DNA of 64,000 nt from Apiotrichum sp. Y4204 (taxonomy: Eukaryota > Basidiomycota > Tremellomycetes > Trichosporonales > Trichosporonaceae). Below the pieces are notes generated by a model, which was not told the DNA's origin, ran no database searches, and saw only the letters and a program-made list of their open reading frames with translations. The DNA lies in the NCBI GenBank assembly GCA_025531455.1, contig JAMYHL010000022.1:248001-312000 (forward strand), given 5' to 3'. Below are positions 1 through 11,928 of the stretch, one piece after another (the stretch's first letter is position 1; each line of letters starts with the position of its first letter). Made by a program: the position numbers and the translations under genes.

Positions 1-2985
1 ATCATCAGCTAGTGACTGTTACGATAGCGGAGGGACTGTGTCGTGGCATGAGACCTGGGCCCTTGTGGCGGTACTCATTTGGGTTAGCATGTGGGTCATG
101 GCCGTCCCGCTCTCAACTTGACGATTCCAGCACAACGCTTACTTCCCTCTTCCGAAGGCAGAGTAATATACAGCGCGATCAGACTAGCGCGACGTCTGAC
201 GATAACAAGCGTGACTATTCTTGTGGTCGCGAGGGTGGTTTAAAAGCACACTTCCAGTGACAGTCGCGCGATCGCGCCGCCCGGGGTCCCATTGTAGAGG
301 GAGGTAGCGCATGTAGCACGAAATCTTGGGGGGCGGATCAATTCGGGGGGAGTCATTGGCACGGGGGGTTTTACAATAACGTGAAGTGATAACGTGAGTG
401 CCCAACTTATTTTCCCGAACACAAGAGCTCTCGACTTGGAGATTGCGAGATCGAGATGCGCGAGATGAGGACTGAGAAAGGGGTGATCGAAATGTGAAAC
501 CCACGAAGTCGGCAACGGCATTCGCTGTCGACACAAACCGGTTCATGCACGCAAACAATAATCATTCAAACGGGCACAGCGTTATCCCAAAAAGGTAGGT
601 AGTAGATTAGTCCGCAAAGTCTGCGAAACAAAGTTGGACAAAGTAGGTAAAGGCACGGCAGCGTTACTGTACGCATGTACGCAGCTGTACGTACTAGATT
701 GCAGAATTGCAGACTGCTCCCGAAGGTGTCGGGGTCTTCGGTTTTGTAGAGTTGCGCACTTGGAACAGACATAGCAGTACAGTGTACTGACTTTATCTTT
801 CGGGACCCGGTTCGTGTGCTTCGAGTGCCTTCCATCGGGCTCGAATCTTCTACAATTCGCTTGGACATCGCCGGACCCCATATCGCGCAGATTGCGGCAT
901 GTTGTAACCACATGTCTCGCGATCTTGCAGCTCGCAGCTTGCAGCGCGCAGCGCACCCTCATGATCTACTTTTTGAGATTAGGGTATGAGGATATTCAGG
1001 GTCAAGGGCCGGGGAATGGGGACGGAGGTTAATAGCCCTCACAAACATCTCTTCCCAAAGATGGACGAGTCGGGTAGTTTCTTGGTAGCATTTCCAAATT
1101 TACGGCGTTGTGTTTGTCAGTGTCTCGTGGTTCTCTGGAGATCATAAATTCATAAAGTTAAGAGATCACACAGCACGCGACTTTACACACCATGTATGGC
1201 CATATATTATGGGACAGGCGACCACTAACCGCTGTGAAGCTCGGAAGCGCAAATTACAAGCCTCAGCTGGGAAGCTCGATCGGAAAGAGGCAACAAGATA
1301 TCCTGCGCTAACAACCACATCAAGCAGGGCAGAAGCAGAACAGGGTGCACGCGCAAGTCTGTGAGCCTGGTAGCCTGGGGATCTTGGGAGCTTGGAAGGC
1401 CAGGGGGAACTGGCCACTAGGCCACTAGGATGGCCTGGTGGCCTGGTGGCCTTGTGGCCTGGCGAGCGCTACCTCGGTACCTTATACCTCGGGTCTCTTG
1501 GTCTTCACGTTGGGCATGCGGCCAAGGGAAAAAGACGCAGGGAAAAAGATGTCCAGGATCTAATTACTGATGGGAGCTTGTTCCTGTTACGTCAACACCC
1601 CAGTGCCAGGGCCGGGCCAAGTCTTCGGCTGTAGCTGGGTGGGCATTTTGGGCACAACGTAGCCTGGAGACACGACACTGTTCAGAGAATCAGAGGACCA
1701 GAGGCCGCAGCACATTCGTCGTCTTGGTCGTATAGACTATGGCAACCAAACCCCCCACTGTGGCCGCTACCCGCAGATTCCGGATTCTTCGGCACTCCCC
1801 ATCCCTAGGGTTTCCCATCACCAAGTCTAACATAATTGCGTCAGGCTCTGACCTCATTGATCAGTATGCTCCGACCAAGAATTGTCTCGGGATGATGTGA
1901 GAAGACAGAATCGTAGGCTAACCGCCCAAGGATGTTTCAAACGGATGTGCCACACCATGTTCATGTTCGGTTCTCGAGGCTGCTCCAACAAGCTCAAGCG
2001 CATCAGGTGGCAGTGATGGAGTGGTTTTACCCCATTAAGGCAGCAGACAGCCTCCCAGGAGCCAGGGCAGGCGATGCAAGAATCGCAGATCTGGAGTTTC
2101 AGCGGATCAGCGGTAAAGGATAGAGCGTTCGTGGCATACACACAGTGGAAAAGGGGCGGCGGAATGATCAGACCTGCGTACGCCCCTTGGCCCTCGGGTT
2201 CTTATCACATACAGAAGTCAACCTGCAACCTGCCAGGCGCAGCATGGCGGAATGAGGGAGCGGGAGTTCACCACGGAAGGATCGGTTGCTGTTCTGTAGC
2301 TGATGTGGGACGTTGGATTTAGGGCCAACTTGTTCTCGTTGGTGCCGGTGGATGCGCACAGGGCAACGAGACGACAGCAACCGGGAATGCAGCGGAATGG
2401 AACACCTGGAGGGCAGGAAGCCAAAAGGAACGAGAACCCGAAAGAACCTGGATAAACATGCCCTCGAACGTTTGGACAAAACAGTTGTACCGAGATTTGG
2501 AACACCAGGTTTGGGCTCGGATGAACAACCAAGGTAGATCAAGGAACTCACAGGATCCCAGGGCTCCTCAGGGTTTTGGTCAAGGTGTTGCATGCACTTC
2601 TGGTTACGATCCCGACACGTTCTTAGCCGTAACCCATTATGAACAGGATAATGGTTATAGAAGCCGTGAATTGTAGTAGCAATAGCACGGCTTGCACGGC
2701 ACGACGTCCTGTTTTGTTTCCCTGTTTCTCGACCGAAGAGACCAAGTGCACACGAGCGAGTCCATTATTCAGCGGACACAGGCGCGAAACGACAAGCAGG
2801 GAAGAGCTCTAAAACTCGAGTAGCCGGTACCTGTGTAGTGAATCTCACCACTCTACCTACCCTCGACTGCCGATCAGCACCCACCTCCCTCCCCCCCCCC
2901 ACCCGCCTGGTGCCATTCGGGCCATCCGGGCCATCCGTCATCCTTTGCCTTTGGCTGCGCACTCCTGTACGTAGTGTGCTGCAGT
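1..2985. other. No gene recognised (window start)
   Basis: Only short, mutually overlapping open frames occur on both strands. None shows family motifs, a believable exon chain or the GC-rich third-position pattern of the genes further on. A low-complexity patch lies near 1412-1466 and a GCAG-rich patch (GCTTGCAG-like words) near 923-955. The stretch may hold distal promoter DNA or non-coding transcripts of the YTH gene, but nothing in the sequence proves this. Confidence 0.5.
1412..1466. repeat. Short minisatellite, GGCCACTA and TGGCCTGG units
   Basis: Two adjacent copies of an 8-9 nt GGCCACTA unit are followed by four imperfect copies of a TGGCCTGG/TGGCCTTG unit. The array is only about 55 nt. 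It has the look of slippage-generated low-complexity DNA outside any gene. Confidence 0.6.
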
Positions 2986-4787
2986 TGATCATCCCGCTTT
3001 CCCCCTAGCTATTCACTTTTGTCAAGAGAAACAGGAAACAACTCTGTCGTCTCACACCTCGATCCGTCATACCCTCATAGCACAGTCAACCTCAATAAGA
3101 CTCCTCCTCACTAAGCCTCTGATCCTCTGAGTCTCTCTCGTCATTCCCTGAACATCATCATAGCCAACAGGCCAACAGGTTTCTGCTGCGCGATCGCGCG
3201 ATCCAACACTCGCACGGATCCCTTACGCACGGTGCACAACGCTATCAGCGATCCGACGATCCCGACGATCACGACGATCCAGAAGCAACTGGCCGTGACC
3301 ATTGCTACCACGCGGGGTTGCCCAGTCTGATCGTCATAGCTCCGCACTGGATCTGTGCGCATCGCCAGAGCGGATCCCGCGACATCTGCGATCCTCTTGC
3401 ACCCTTTAGCCCCTTCTTCGGCCTCTTCGCCTCTTTGCCCCTTGGTGACCTGATCCACCCTTGCGCCTTCGTCTGCACTGCACGACTCAAAAGTCACTCT
3501 CTGGCTCTCCAGCAATCCAACCCAGCGATCCAACTGGGTCTCCGCGGCATTCACTCTCCTTTGTCGGTCAACTTGCAACTACACCCTCGATATCCCTTCG
3601 ATCCTGTTCCCAAGCTAGGGGCATTCCTCACCGGATATCTGCATCCTAAATTCACTCTCGCACATTGTTACCGTGTAGTCTCCTTAGTTCCCCCTCCCCC
3701 TACCCCGAGACATTTACATTCTTTGTTTGAGGTATTCATAGACGCATCGCCCCTCCAGACGCCCCATTCAAATCCTCTGGCCAGCCAGCGAGTTCGCACC
3801 CTTTGCGCCATTCGACATCTTCCACATCGCGCACACACCGCATCGCACACACACAAAAAACTACAACCCCGCTCCCCTTCCTCCCAGCGGCCAAGCTCCC
3901 TTCCGATCGCTAGTGATATACAACGACGCACAGACCACGCTGTGATTGATCCATTCAGCGCTCCTCCTTCCTGCGCGGGTCCCTACTTGTGATTCTCGTT
4001 CGCTCGCTCGCTCGCTCTTCGAGCCTCAAATTTCTGTCCATCGCACGGTCCGCATACGTTGACGGTCACGATCCCACGGCGCTCACAGTCCCCACGTCCA
4101 TCCTGGTTCCATTTCGCCCTGCTCGCCCCTTCCACATCCCTCCTCCTCCGACGCTCCCCTGTCCCTTATCGCCCCTCTTTCTTGGCTCCCCTCCACTTCT
4201 TTAACGCCTGCTGTGTAAACGCGTCCTCCCCGGCAAGAGAGGCACATCTTCCTCCCTGGGACATCAGCAGCATCACCTTCTTGGTCTGGGATCGTCTGTG
4301 TATCGTGACCTTTGAGCTCGTTGCATCTTGACAAACTCTTCTGAGGAAGTCTTACCTCTCTGCTTGGGCCCCCTCGTCCGCCCCTGAACTGCAAGTGTGG
4401 GTCCTTTTCTGCTTTTGAACTTGCAGCTTGCAGCTTGCGGTACTTGCAGCTTGCGGTACTTGCAGTTTTCAAGATCGACAGACTTTTGCTTTTTTCGTTT
4501 TTTTCTTTTCTGGACGCGTTCCGTTCCTTGCATCAGTTCCTCAACGCCTCATTGTCTCGCCACATCCTGGTCTTTTGGGTCTCGTGAACCTCATATCTCA
4601 TCTCGCGGTCGTACAATCGCTTTAATCTCGACTGTTTCGTGTGGCACCGAAGTGAAATCGGGTCGCGTGAAGTCAATCGTCCCGCTCCCTTCAGCTCGAT
4701 CATCCTGCGGATATCCTGCATTGATCATCTCATCAGCTCGGGAGCAACCTCTCGACATCTGGTGGTGTTCACAGTGCCTGTCCAACC
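2986..4787 (+). promoter_or_regulatory. Pyrimidine-rich upstream region/leader of the YTH gene
   Basis: The + strand becomes strongly C/T-rich here, with few purine runs, and stays so up to the YTH start codon at 4788. The same pattern precedes the OPY2-like and PGM genes, so it probably marks promoter plus 5' UTR. A 224-codon open frame at 3318-3992 lies inside it, but its product is low-complexity Pro/Ser/Leu/His sequence without family motifs and I do not call it a gene. Transcript start and any leader introns cannot be fixed from the sequence. Confidence 0.45.
4419..4465 (+). repeat. Tandem ACTTGCAGCTTGCGGT repeat
   Basis: A 16-nt unit, ACTTGCAGCTTGCGGT, is present about two and a half times in tandem; the first copy carries an extra GCAGCTT. 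It lies in the presumed 5' leader of the YTH gene, about 320 nt before the start codon. Related GCTTGCAG words occur near 923-955. Confidence 0.7.
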
Positions 4788-7675
4788 ATGGCATCGGCTG
4801 CATCACCGGATCGCAGCTCCCCTCACTCGACTTTGGATTCTTCGAAACAGACCCGAGGCCCTGCATCTGGTCGTGGAAAGAAGAGTGGCGAGGGTCAGCT
4901 GTCCAAAGAGAGCGCACAACAAGAAGCAGGTGAGTGAGCCTGCTTATCAATACGACGGCTTCCTCTGGGTGCCAGTGTACTATCATCCCCCCGATCCCCA
5001 ACCACCGTCGCCACCGCTCGATATTGACTGTCCCCAGTAACCCAATCCTCTCCGCCCCTGCCGTTGACATCTCCTGGTGCAACCAGCAATGATCCATTGG
5101 CATACCAAGCGTATCCACGACAGCTACCTGCAATGACGAATCCGGATGAGCAACGCCAGAGGCAGCTCTCGGTCCACATGCCCCCGCCTCATCCCCATGC
5201 ACCCGGATTCACGCCGACCGATTCTTCACACTTCATGCCCCCTCCGCACACCCTCGGCATCTCTGGTCTCCCCGAGCAGATGCGCTACGGCGAGCAAGGA
5301 GCTTACGGGCCGATGCGACCGGTATACCCCGCACAACTGTACTATGACCCAAACCTTCCAAGCGATTACAACGTTGCTCCTGGTCACCCGGCCGCTCCGC
5401 CTCCGGCGCATGGAGCTCCTGTCTACCCTTCGATATCGACGGCGCGTACATCCATCACCGCGTATTCTCCCCAGGCTCCAATTCCACCTCCCTTTCATCC
5501 AACAACGCCGCCCGGGCCTCAGGCCGGATGGACGAATTCTGCGCCTTTCTACGGATCGTACAGTGTTGGTCCGGGACCGCAGGGCCAGCCTCCTATTTCG
5601 GATGAAATGGGCCGTCAGTCTGTCCCTTCCGTATATCTCAGCCATGCTCCGACATCGGCCTGGTCCTCGCCCGTTCTATCGTCTCCATTCCAGTTCTTCA
5701 GCCCATTTACGGCGGCTGCGAGCCCACAGATGGACCGTGTAGAAACAATGCCACTCGCTGAACCTTGGGCACCTTCTCCAACCGGCATTCGACCCCATGG
5801 TCGGCCACCGTTTCCACCAGGACAGGCTCCGACTGGGCCCGGGCCACATGCCCCACCCAGTGTGGGGGCGTGGAATGCCCTTTCACCAAACGCGGCCTCC
5901 ACGATTGACTCCAAACGCCCCTCGGTCAGTACAGCTGTTGAGGAGCCGGCAAAATTGGCACCCGTACGTCCTCCTCCCGCACACGACAAGGAGCGAAAGG
6001 AATACCATCCCCAGCCACCGGCCCGCCGAAGCGAGTGGGTCATGTGGGTTGGCAATGTGTAAGTAATCAGCAATCTGGCCTCACTGACGCAATCCAGACC
6101 GGGCAACGTCGCTCACGAAGAGCTGTGGCGGTTCTTTAACACGACTGTTCCGACAAGCGCTCAAGGGGCAGCCGAGGCGTGGAGAGGGCCATCGTCCATC
6201 TTTTTGATCTCGCGCTCATCATGTGCTTTTGTGAACTTCTCCTCTCAGGCTGATCTTGATCGTGCTGTTCCTTTCTTCAATGGTCTCTCCCTCCGACCAT
6301 GGGATAGTCGCTGTCCCCGCATGGTATGCCGCGTTCGTCACAAGGACGATGATCTTAGGGCCGGCGTTGGCGCCCAACGGGGCGTTGGCATGCACCGGTC
6401 TTGGGTTGAACAACACAAACCGGAACGCAAAGACACGGGCGTTTCACCCAAATCCAGTCATCTTGAGCTACCAGAGGGCGACCACAGTAATCACGAATCG
6501 TCGTCGGCCCACAAGAGCTCCGCGAGCTACGCTAGTACAAACTCCAGTTTCCTGGCCCACCACTTCCCAAAACGATACTTCATTCTTAAAAGCTTGAGCA
6601 CCCAGGACCTTGAAGACAGCGTCAAAGAGGGAACATGGCGTACCCAGCGTCACAATCAGCCCATCCTTGGTGAGTTGACGACGAACAATTGTTTTCTGAC
6701 AATTCCTAGACCAGGCATTCAGGACCTCGCAAGAGGTGATTCTCATCTTTGGCGCAAACCGGTCGGGTGAATTCTTCGGGTATGCCAAGATGGCGTCGGC
6801 GAGTGTTCGGAGGACACCCGAGCGGCAGAAGGCACGCGGATCATTGAGTCCCAACACTGCGAAACAGGGCAGCACCAACCTGTTGACGGTCAGCCCTGGT
6901 GGACCCGGAGATTCTCCGCGGACTCTTCGCCGGCACAATCAGCACGGATCTACTCCTGCTCCCATTCGTGAGGAAGACGATGGCAGCCAACAAGTTCGAT
7001 CAGCTACGGATCCCTACCGCCGATTCTCGTACTTGAACCCCTATGCCCGTGCAGCGTCACCTGGCCAGTTGGACGAGGACGAGGTACTTCGCATTGCCAA
7101 TCTTGAAATTTCTGAAGAAGATGGTGCACTACTGCGCTCAGAGTCGCCTGACCTCATGGACGAAATTACCCGGCGTGCAAGCAACGCAACTTTGGATCCG
7201 AACCTGCTTCGCGGCGACCGCAGTGACTCTCGCCTCTGGTATTTGTCTACCGTGGAGCACAAGTCTTCCCTTCAGATCCAGGTCGGTGACCGACACCGCA
7301 AGGAAACACTGCCTCGTCGGCCGTCAGAGGTCATTGCGGAACATGCCGAATCGTCTCCAGACTCTGCCGATCCTCTCGCACCGGCGTTTAAGATTGAATG
7401 GATCAAGGTCCGGCCGCTGAGCTTTTCACGTACTCGCCATCTCCGTAACCCTTGGAATGGCGATCGCGAAGTCAAGGTTTCGCGGGATGGCACGGAAGTT
7501 GAAACAAGTAAGTGCACACCTCACACTGTGTCAGTCGGGGGACCTTTTGCTAACTGCGACCACAGATGTTGGCGGACAGCTTCTGGCTGAGTGGAGTAAA
7601 CTTGAACTTGAAAAGGAAGAGGGTGACACAAAGAGTAGCGGTGGCGATCCGAGCTCTCCCGGTTCCAGCGGTTAA
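4788..7675 (+). CDS. RRM + YTH domain RNA-binding protein (predicted m6A reader)
   Basis: Five exons give one continuous 880-residue frame: 4788-4929, 5038-6058, 6098-6669, 6710-7507, 7566-7675. Residues 1-375 are Pro/Ser/Gly/Tyr-rich and probably disordered. An RRM-like domain starts near 379 (EWVMWVGNV) and includes the RNP1-like SSCAFVNF. The YTH domain starts near 541 (RYFILKSL), carries the first cage Trp in GTWRTQ, then VILIFGANRSGEFFGYAKM to about 604. About 200 low-complexity residues follow before the domain resumes at about 804 (FKIEWIKVRPLSF, HLRNPWNGDREVKVSRDG). Proteins with this domain bind N6-methyladenosine in RNA; here that role is inferred from the family. A Trp near 753 (RLWYL) may supply the second cage wall. 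The exon 2-3 junction falls inside the RRM. The start is the first ATG in a CCAACC context after the CT-rich leader. The domain call is secure; the molecular role is inferred. Confidence 0.88.
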
Positions 7676-8613
7676 AGCAAGCATCACATGTAGCTTGTGT
7701 TCCTGCGACTTTATTCTCTTCACCTGTACACTCTATATCACTGCCATTCATGATCTCATCATACACACGGATTTATGCATATACGATATCATAGTCGGGG
7801 TTTGCTTGAGAGATTGAGAAGCCGCTGGGTTGACGACGACGATGGTCCAGTCGCAGCAGCTCAACAGACTACAGTAGTAGAGAACAGCAGATGAGGTTGA
7901 TCTACTCCAGGTATTATGACATCAATTAAGGAAGTTTGTATACCTGAAAATTGATGTCATACCAAGAGGAGTAATGGGTTGCACACATTCGACCGCCGAC
8001 CAACTGGAGCTGGAGGAATTGGTTTAAACCCACTGAATAAACTAATAGTATTCAGTAAGGTTAATAGTCTAATCCTGGACAGGTCATATGTCCCATTTTC
8101 TAATGGTGCCTTTGATTTGTTTGATAGGATCGGCAATCGGGGCCTCTTCCGTTCCTTTTGGTGATGCGGTGATGGCGGGCTCGGATCCGGAGCTGCCGTC
8201 TTTCCGCCCGGTCGTCCGCTGCGCGCTGCGGCACCGCCGGGCCTCGCCGGACGGAATGATGATCTCTGGGCGGGGATCATCGCAGCGGATGACTGGGCCC
8301 TAGTCACCTCTCCCGGCGTGCCTCGGTTACAGTGCATCACAACTGGGCGCCTGGCCGTGCGGACCAGCTGACTGGCCTATTAGCCCTGCCTGCTTGCATG
8401 CCTTGGCTTGCCTGGCGTGGCCACCTGCGCCTTGCTGGCCACTTGTGGGTACAGTACCTGGGTTTTAGGTGGGGTGTGCCGTTTGTGTCATGCGCCCCGA
8501 CGGTTCTTGGACTCTTTATCGCCAAGACTGTTTAGATTACTCGAACACGCACACTTTCATCCACCCTACATCCATCTTGCCCATCCTCCTCAAACACCCC
8601 ACATCCAACCAAC
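7676..8613. other. Intergenic, AT-rich patch then possible promoter
   Basis: This stretch lies downstream of the YTH gene. 7910-8100 is clearly AT-richer than its surroundings and contains clustered inverted repeats, annotated separately. From about 8520 the + strand becomes CT-rich up to the ATG at 8614, resembling the leaders of neighbouring genes. I see no coding exon. Confidence 0.5.
7915..8056. repeat. Cluster of inverted repeats in an AT-rich patch
   Basis: A perfect 13-nt inverted repeat, TATGACATCAATT at 7915-7927 and its complement at 7949-7961, flanks a 21-nt spacer. About 60 nt on lies the palindrome GGTTTAAACC (8021-8030), and then an 8-nt inverted repeat, ACTGAATA at 8032-8039 with its complement at 8049-8056. 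The group starts about 240 nt after the YTH stop codon. It could be a 3' RNA structure, a small mobile-element relic or a protein-binding site; the sequence does not decide. Confidence 0.75.
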
Positions 8614-9474
8614 ATGGCGCCGTCGACCCAGGAACTCGTCGACAAGCTAAAGGCCCTCGGCATCTCGGAGCGTTCCGCTCGCTTTGCACTTGCGGTGCGT
8701 ATCTGTGTGCAGGAGAGCAAGGTGCAGGCGTGCAGGTGTGCGACGCGCTGCAGCGTGCAGCGTGCAGGTGGATCCGGTGCCTCGTGGCGTGGGATCGTTA
8801 CAGACCGGCCGACCGGCGGAACGCAGCCGGACGTATGAGAAGAGCGAGGGCGGAGGCGTTGCGTTCTGGTCTGAGGACGGAACATGGAGCCCGAAGAAGA
8901 GCACAACTGGGGACTCGCAGGACATGGGATATGAGGGTCTTGGGAAGGGCAATGACCTCTCCTTTATACGAATTCTCCTCCCGGATGCTTGACATCGCTC
9001 GTTGAGGGGGGCGGAGGGGACCGGCATCCGTTCACCGGACTCCATGGCGTGGGCGGTCCCGACGGACGGATCCTTTCGCTCGAAACCGGGACTCGCTGGA
9101 TTCCCAACCGGTTTCGGGTCCCTGCTGCCCGCTCCACAGGCCTTCGTGGAGTGAATCCGTGGACCCAGTCCGTTCCCTGTTACCACGAGCGACGTTGCAG
9201 CATCACTTGGTACTCGGAGCTGTCGAGGACCTCGGTTGGCGACACGAAGCCCCGGTGTGGATTCCTGGAGACAAGATGTCACTTCATTTCTTCGCGGAAG
9301 ATCGTTTGCATACCATTTGCTGACAGACAGAAATGCGGAAACAATGTAGAACAAGCAGCTGAATACGGTAAGTGGAGAGATCAGATCATTCGGGAATCTG
9401 GGGTAGAGGGACCGACCACGTCCTTACATCGAGTCGCGCCTGTCGCGCAATCATGCCCTGCACACGTTCTTTGA
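8614..9474 (+). CDS. Possible small UBA-domain protein, gene model unresolved
   Basis: The ATG at 8614 follows a CT-rich leader. Exon 1 (8614-8694) encodes TQELVDKLKALGISERSARF, the first two helices of a UBA domain. A plausible second exon (9331-9367) continues in phase with KCGNNVEQAAEY, the typical third helix, after GACAG acceptors. The donor at 9368 (GTAAGT) then allows a 39-nt intron and a last exon 9407-9474, giving about 61 residues. The tail after the UBA looks unremarkable, so other 3' ends are possible. The first intron would be 636 nt, far longer than most introns in this window. UBA domains bind ubiquitin; a UBA-only protein could be a ubiquitin adaptor, but this may also be a decayed or mis-assembled gene. 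Confidence 0.4.
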
Positions 9475-9891
9475 TCGCATGTGCGACCCCCACAGGCCAC
9501 AGGTCCGCAACTTCACGTTTCACAACCCCAGTGCACCACTGCAAGGTGTGGCGTGTGGGGGTGTGTTGCCGCGCCGGTTCCAAAGGGGCTGTGGCATGAT
9601 CGTCCATGGTCAGCCGAGTGGACGGCGCGGTGTGGCTAGCCGGCTCCTCCCTTGCCGCAGCCTCCGGCGGCAAAGGGACTTTATTTACCTTTCTGCCTTT
9701 AACAATGCTGATACCCACCTCTCTCTATCTTGATTCTCGCTTTCGTCTCGTCACATCGGGCACTGTACATCGACTTCGTCTCTCCTGTCGCCGCCCCGCG
9801 GAAACATCATAATTCCTTCCGCCATCCTTCGTCTCCTTGCCCACGCGCTTCGCCACTGATTTACATCCATCTTCCCTACTCACTGTCCCGG
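9475..9891 (+). promoter_or_regulatory. Upstream region of the USP-domain gene
   Basis: The stretch between the possible UBA gene and the USP start has no coding signal. From about 9700 the + strand is pyrimidine-rich (TCTCTCTATCTT and similar words), matching leader DNA elsewhere in the window, so it probably holds the USP gene's transcription start. Confidence 0.4.
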
Positions 9892-11928
9892 ATGGCACCT
9901 CTACATCGTTCTCTATCATTACCTTCACCATTATCCGACTTTCTTGCGCCGTTTAAAGTCTTCTCTGGTCGGGCGAACAAGGATGAGGTTAGTCGATTGA
10001 ATTTTTGTCCAGTGGAATGAGCCGGGACATGTGTCTCTCGGTCCCCCCAACGGACCGCAGCTGTGGCGTCCGCCTTTGCCGCAACTGCGCCGGAGGTGTG
10101 TGATTGATGATCTTTGAGAGAGCAGATTGACACATGTCTCGTGCAACGGATAGGAAATCAACTCACGCGCATGATGCTAACGCGACTTCAGGCTTCCGAC
10201 TTGATCATGAACGCGATTGCGCGACCTGGCACACCTGGCACACCCCTCAGTCGCTCAACGACCCCTCAGCCTCGCACGAAGGACGAGAGGAGGGCTTCGC
10301 TCAAAGAGGCCAAGGTCGAGGCTACAAGCAAACCGGCCGCGGGCGCCCTGGCTGCACTCGGCCTCCGTGCCGCTGGGATTGCTGGTCCAACCGTTCAAGC
10401 CCCCACTCCTGTCGAGGAGAAGAAGGTGGAGCTGCCCAAGCCAAAGAACAAGTCATTCCTTATGGCTTCCCGCCCTATCGGCAGCTCGTCCAAGAACAAG
10501 TTCGTTGAGAGCGAAGACCGTCCATCTCGTTCGCCGTCGCCCTTCTTCCGTGCCCGAAAGGCGCGCGATGAGCGTCGCCAGCGTGACACGAGCCCAGAGA
10601 TCGGAGCTTTGCGTAAGGACTCTATGACGGGCGACTTCAGCGCGGCTGAGAGCGACGGCGAAGGTATTCGTGGCCGCGGCCGCGCATTCCGTCCACAAGC
10701 GTCGGCGTACGAATCTCCAGATGAGAGCGGAGACGACAGTGGCGGCCCTGGTCCGTTCATGGTTGTCGACCACGATCATGATGATCACCACGACGAGTTG
10801 GAGTTGTCTCATGACGGCCAGGACGATGATCACCACGACCACCACGACGACATCCATGATGACCATCACGACGCGGACGACGACGCGGATGCCGATGAGT
10901 ACCCGGATGACGATGATGACTTCTTCGACGAGGAAACCAGGGAGAACACGGAGGCCAACGCCGTTTACGAGGCTCCCAACTGCAAGCCTGATGGTGTTCA
11001 GACCAATCCAGCTGTGCCTGATACGTTTGATGTCTATGGCGAGGAGGTGGAGCAGGATGTTCTTGGAGAAGGCCCGAACGTTGTTATTCCGCCTGAGCCT
11101 GTCTTCCAGGCGCCCACAACGACGGGTGCCAAACGCGTTACATCCAAGAAGGGTCTCGAACTGGTGACTGGGCGTCCAACCTACGCTCGTGACCGCTGCA
11201 CAATCGCCATCACGCAGGGAGATCCGGATGGATCGCTTGAGAAGAGCGGTAAGCGCATGCGCCGCTACGTCGTCCTGTCCGATCTTTCTGAGGAGTCTCG
11301 TTACGCGGTTGAGTGGGCTGTGGGTACTGTGGCACGCGATGGTGATGAGTTGTTCCTCATCAACGTGAACGAAGACGAACACAAAGTTGATCCGAAATCG
11401 TGGTCCGCAAAGGACCAGCAGCAGAAGTTGAAAGTGCAGAAGGAGCGCCAGACTACAGCGCTGCGCCTTGTTCGCCAGGTCACGTCACTCCTCTCACGGA
11501 CCCGTTTGAACATCACTGTGACTTGCCAGGCATTGCATGCCAAGCACGCCCGCCACATGCTTCTCGACCTGATCGACTTCTTGGAGCCGACGCTGGTCAT
11601 CGTCGGATCTCGCGGTCTCGGCCAGCTCAAGGGGTGAGTAGAGTCAAAAGATATAGCCAACTAACTGTCCAGTATTCTTCTCGGATCCACATCTCACTAT
11701 CTGGTGCAGAAGTCATCTGTACCCGTGATGGTCGCCCGTCGCAGAATGTACCGTCCTCTGCGCAGCACCGACCCCGAGCAGCTCCGCCACTCGCCACGTG
11801 TGTCTATCGCATCCGCCAACATCGAAAAGTCCGCAAGCATGAAGCAGGAGGACGATATCGTCGATGCTGCCGACCAGGACGACATGGACGATGCGTCGGC
11901 GCCGGAGAACACTGCACACCACGGATAA
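9892..11928 (+). CDS. Universal stress protein (USP) domain protein with His/Asp-rich insert
   Basis: Three exons, 9892-9987, 10192-11633 and 11673-11928, encode 597 residues. The USP domain spans about 385-540: it opens with RRYVVLSDLSEESRYAVEWA and ends with the nucleotide-binding signature GSRGLGQLKGILLGSTSHYL followed by VPVMVARR. The G-x2-G-x9-G-(S/T) pattern suggests an ATP-binding type of USP. The N-terminal two thirds are low-complexity and charged, with many Ser/Arg-Pro-Ser sites. Residues about 222-280 are almost purely Asp, His and Glu. The acceptor at 10191 is preceded by a good GCTAAC branch site; the first donor is GTTAGT, so exon 1 (MAPLHRSLSLPSP...) is a little less certain. 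Fungal proteins of this build are linked to stress responses in general, but no specific function can be given. Confidence 0.85.

Noticed and set aside
3318..3992. A 224-codon frame within the CT-rich region
   Set aside because: C/T-rich DNA lacks stop codons by composition. The product is low-complexity Ser/Pro/Leu/His sequence and lies in the presumed leader of the YTH gene.
10453..11382. A 309-codon minus-strand frame with long Val/Ile runs resembling membrane spans
   Set aside because: It is the complement of the Asp/His-rich codons in the USP gene: GAC/CAC/GAT/CAT read backwards give Val and Ile codons. Not a membrane protein.
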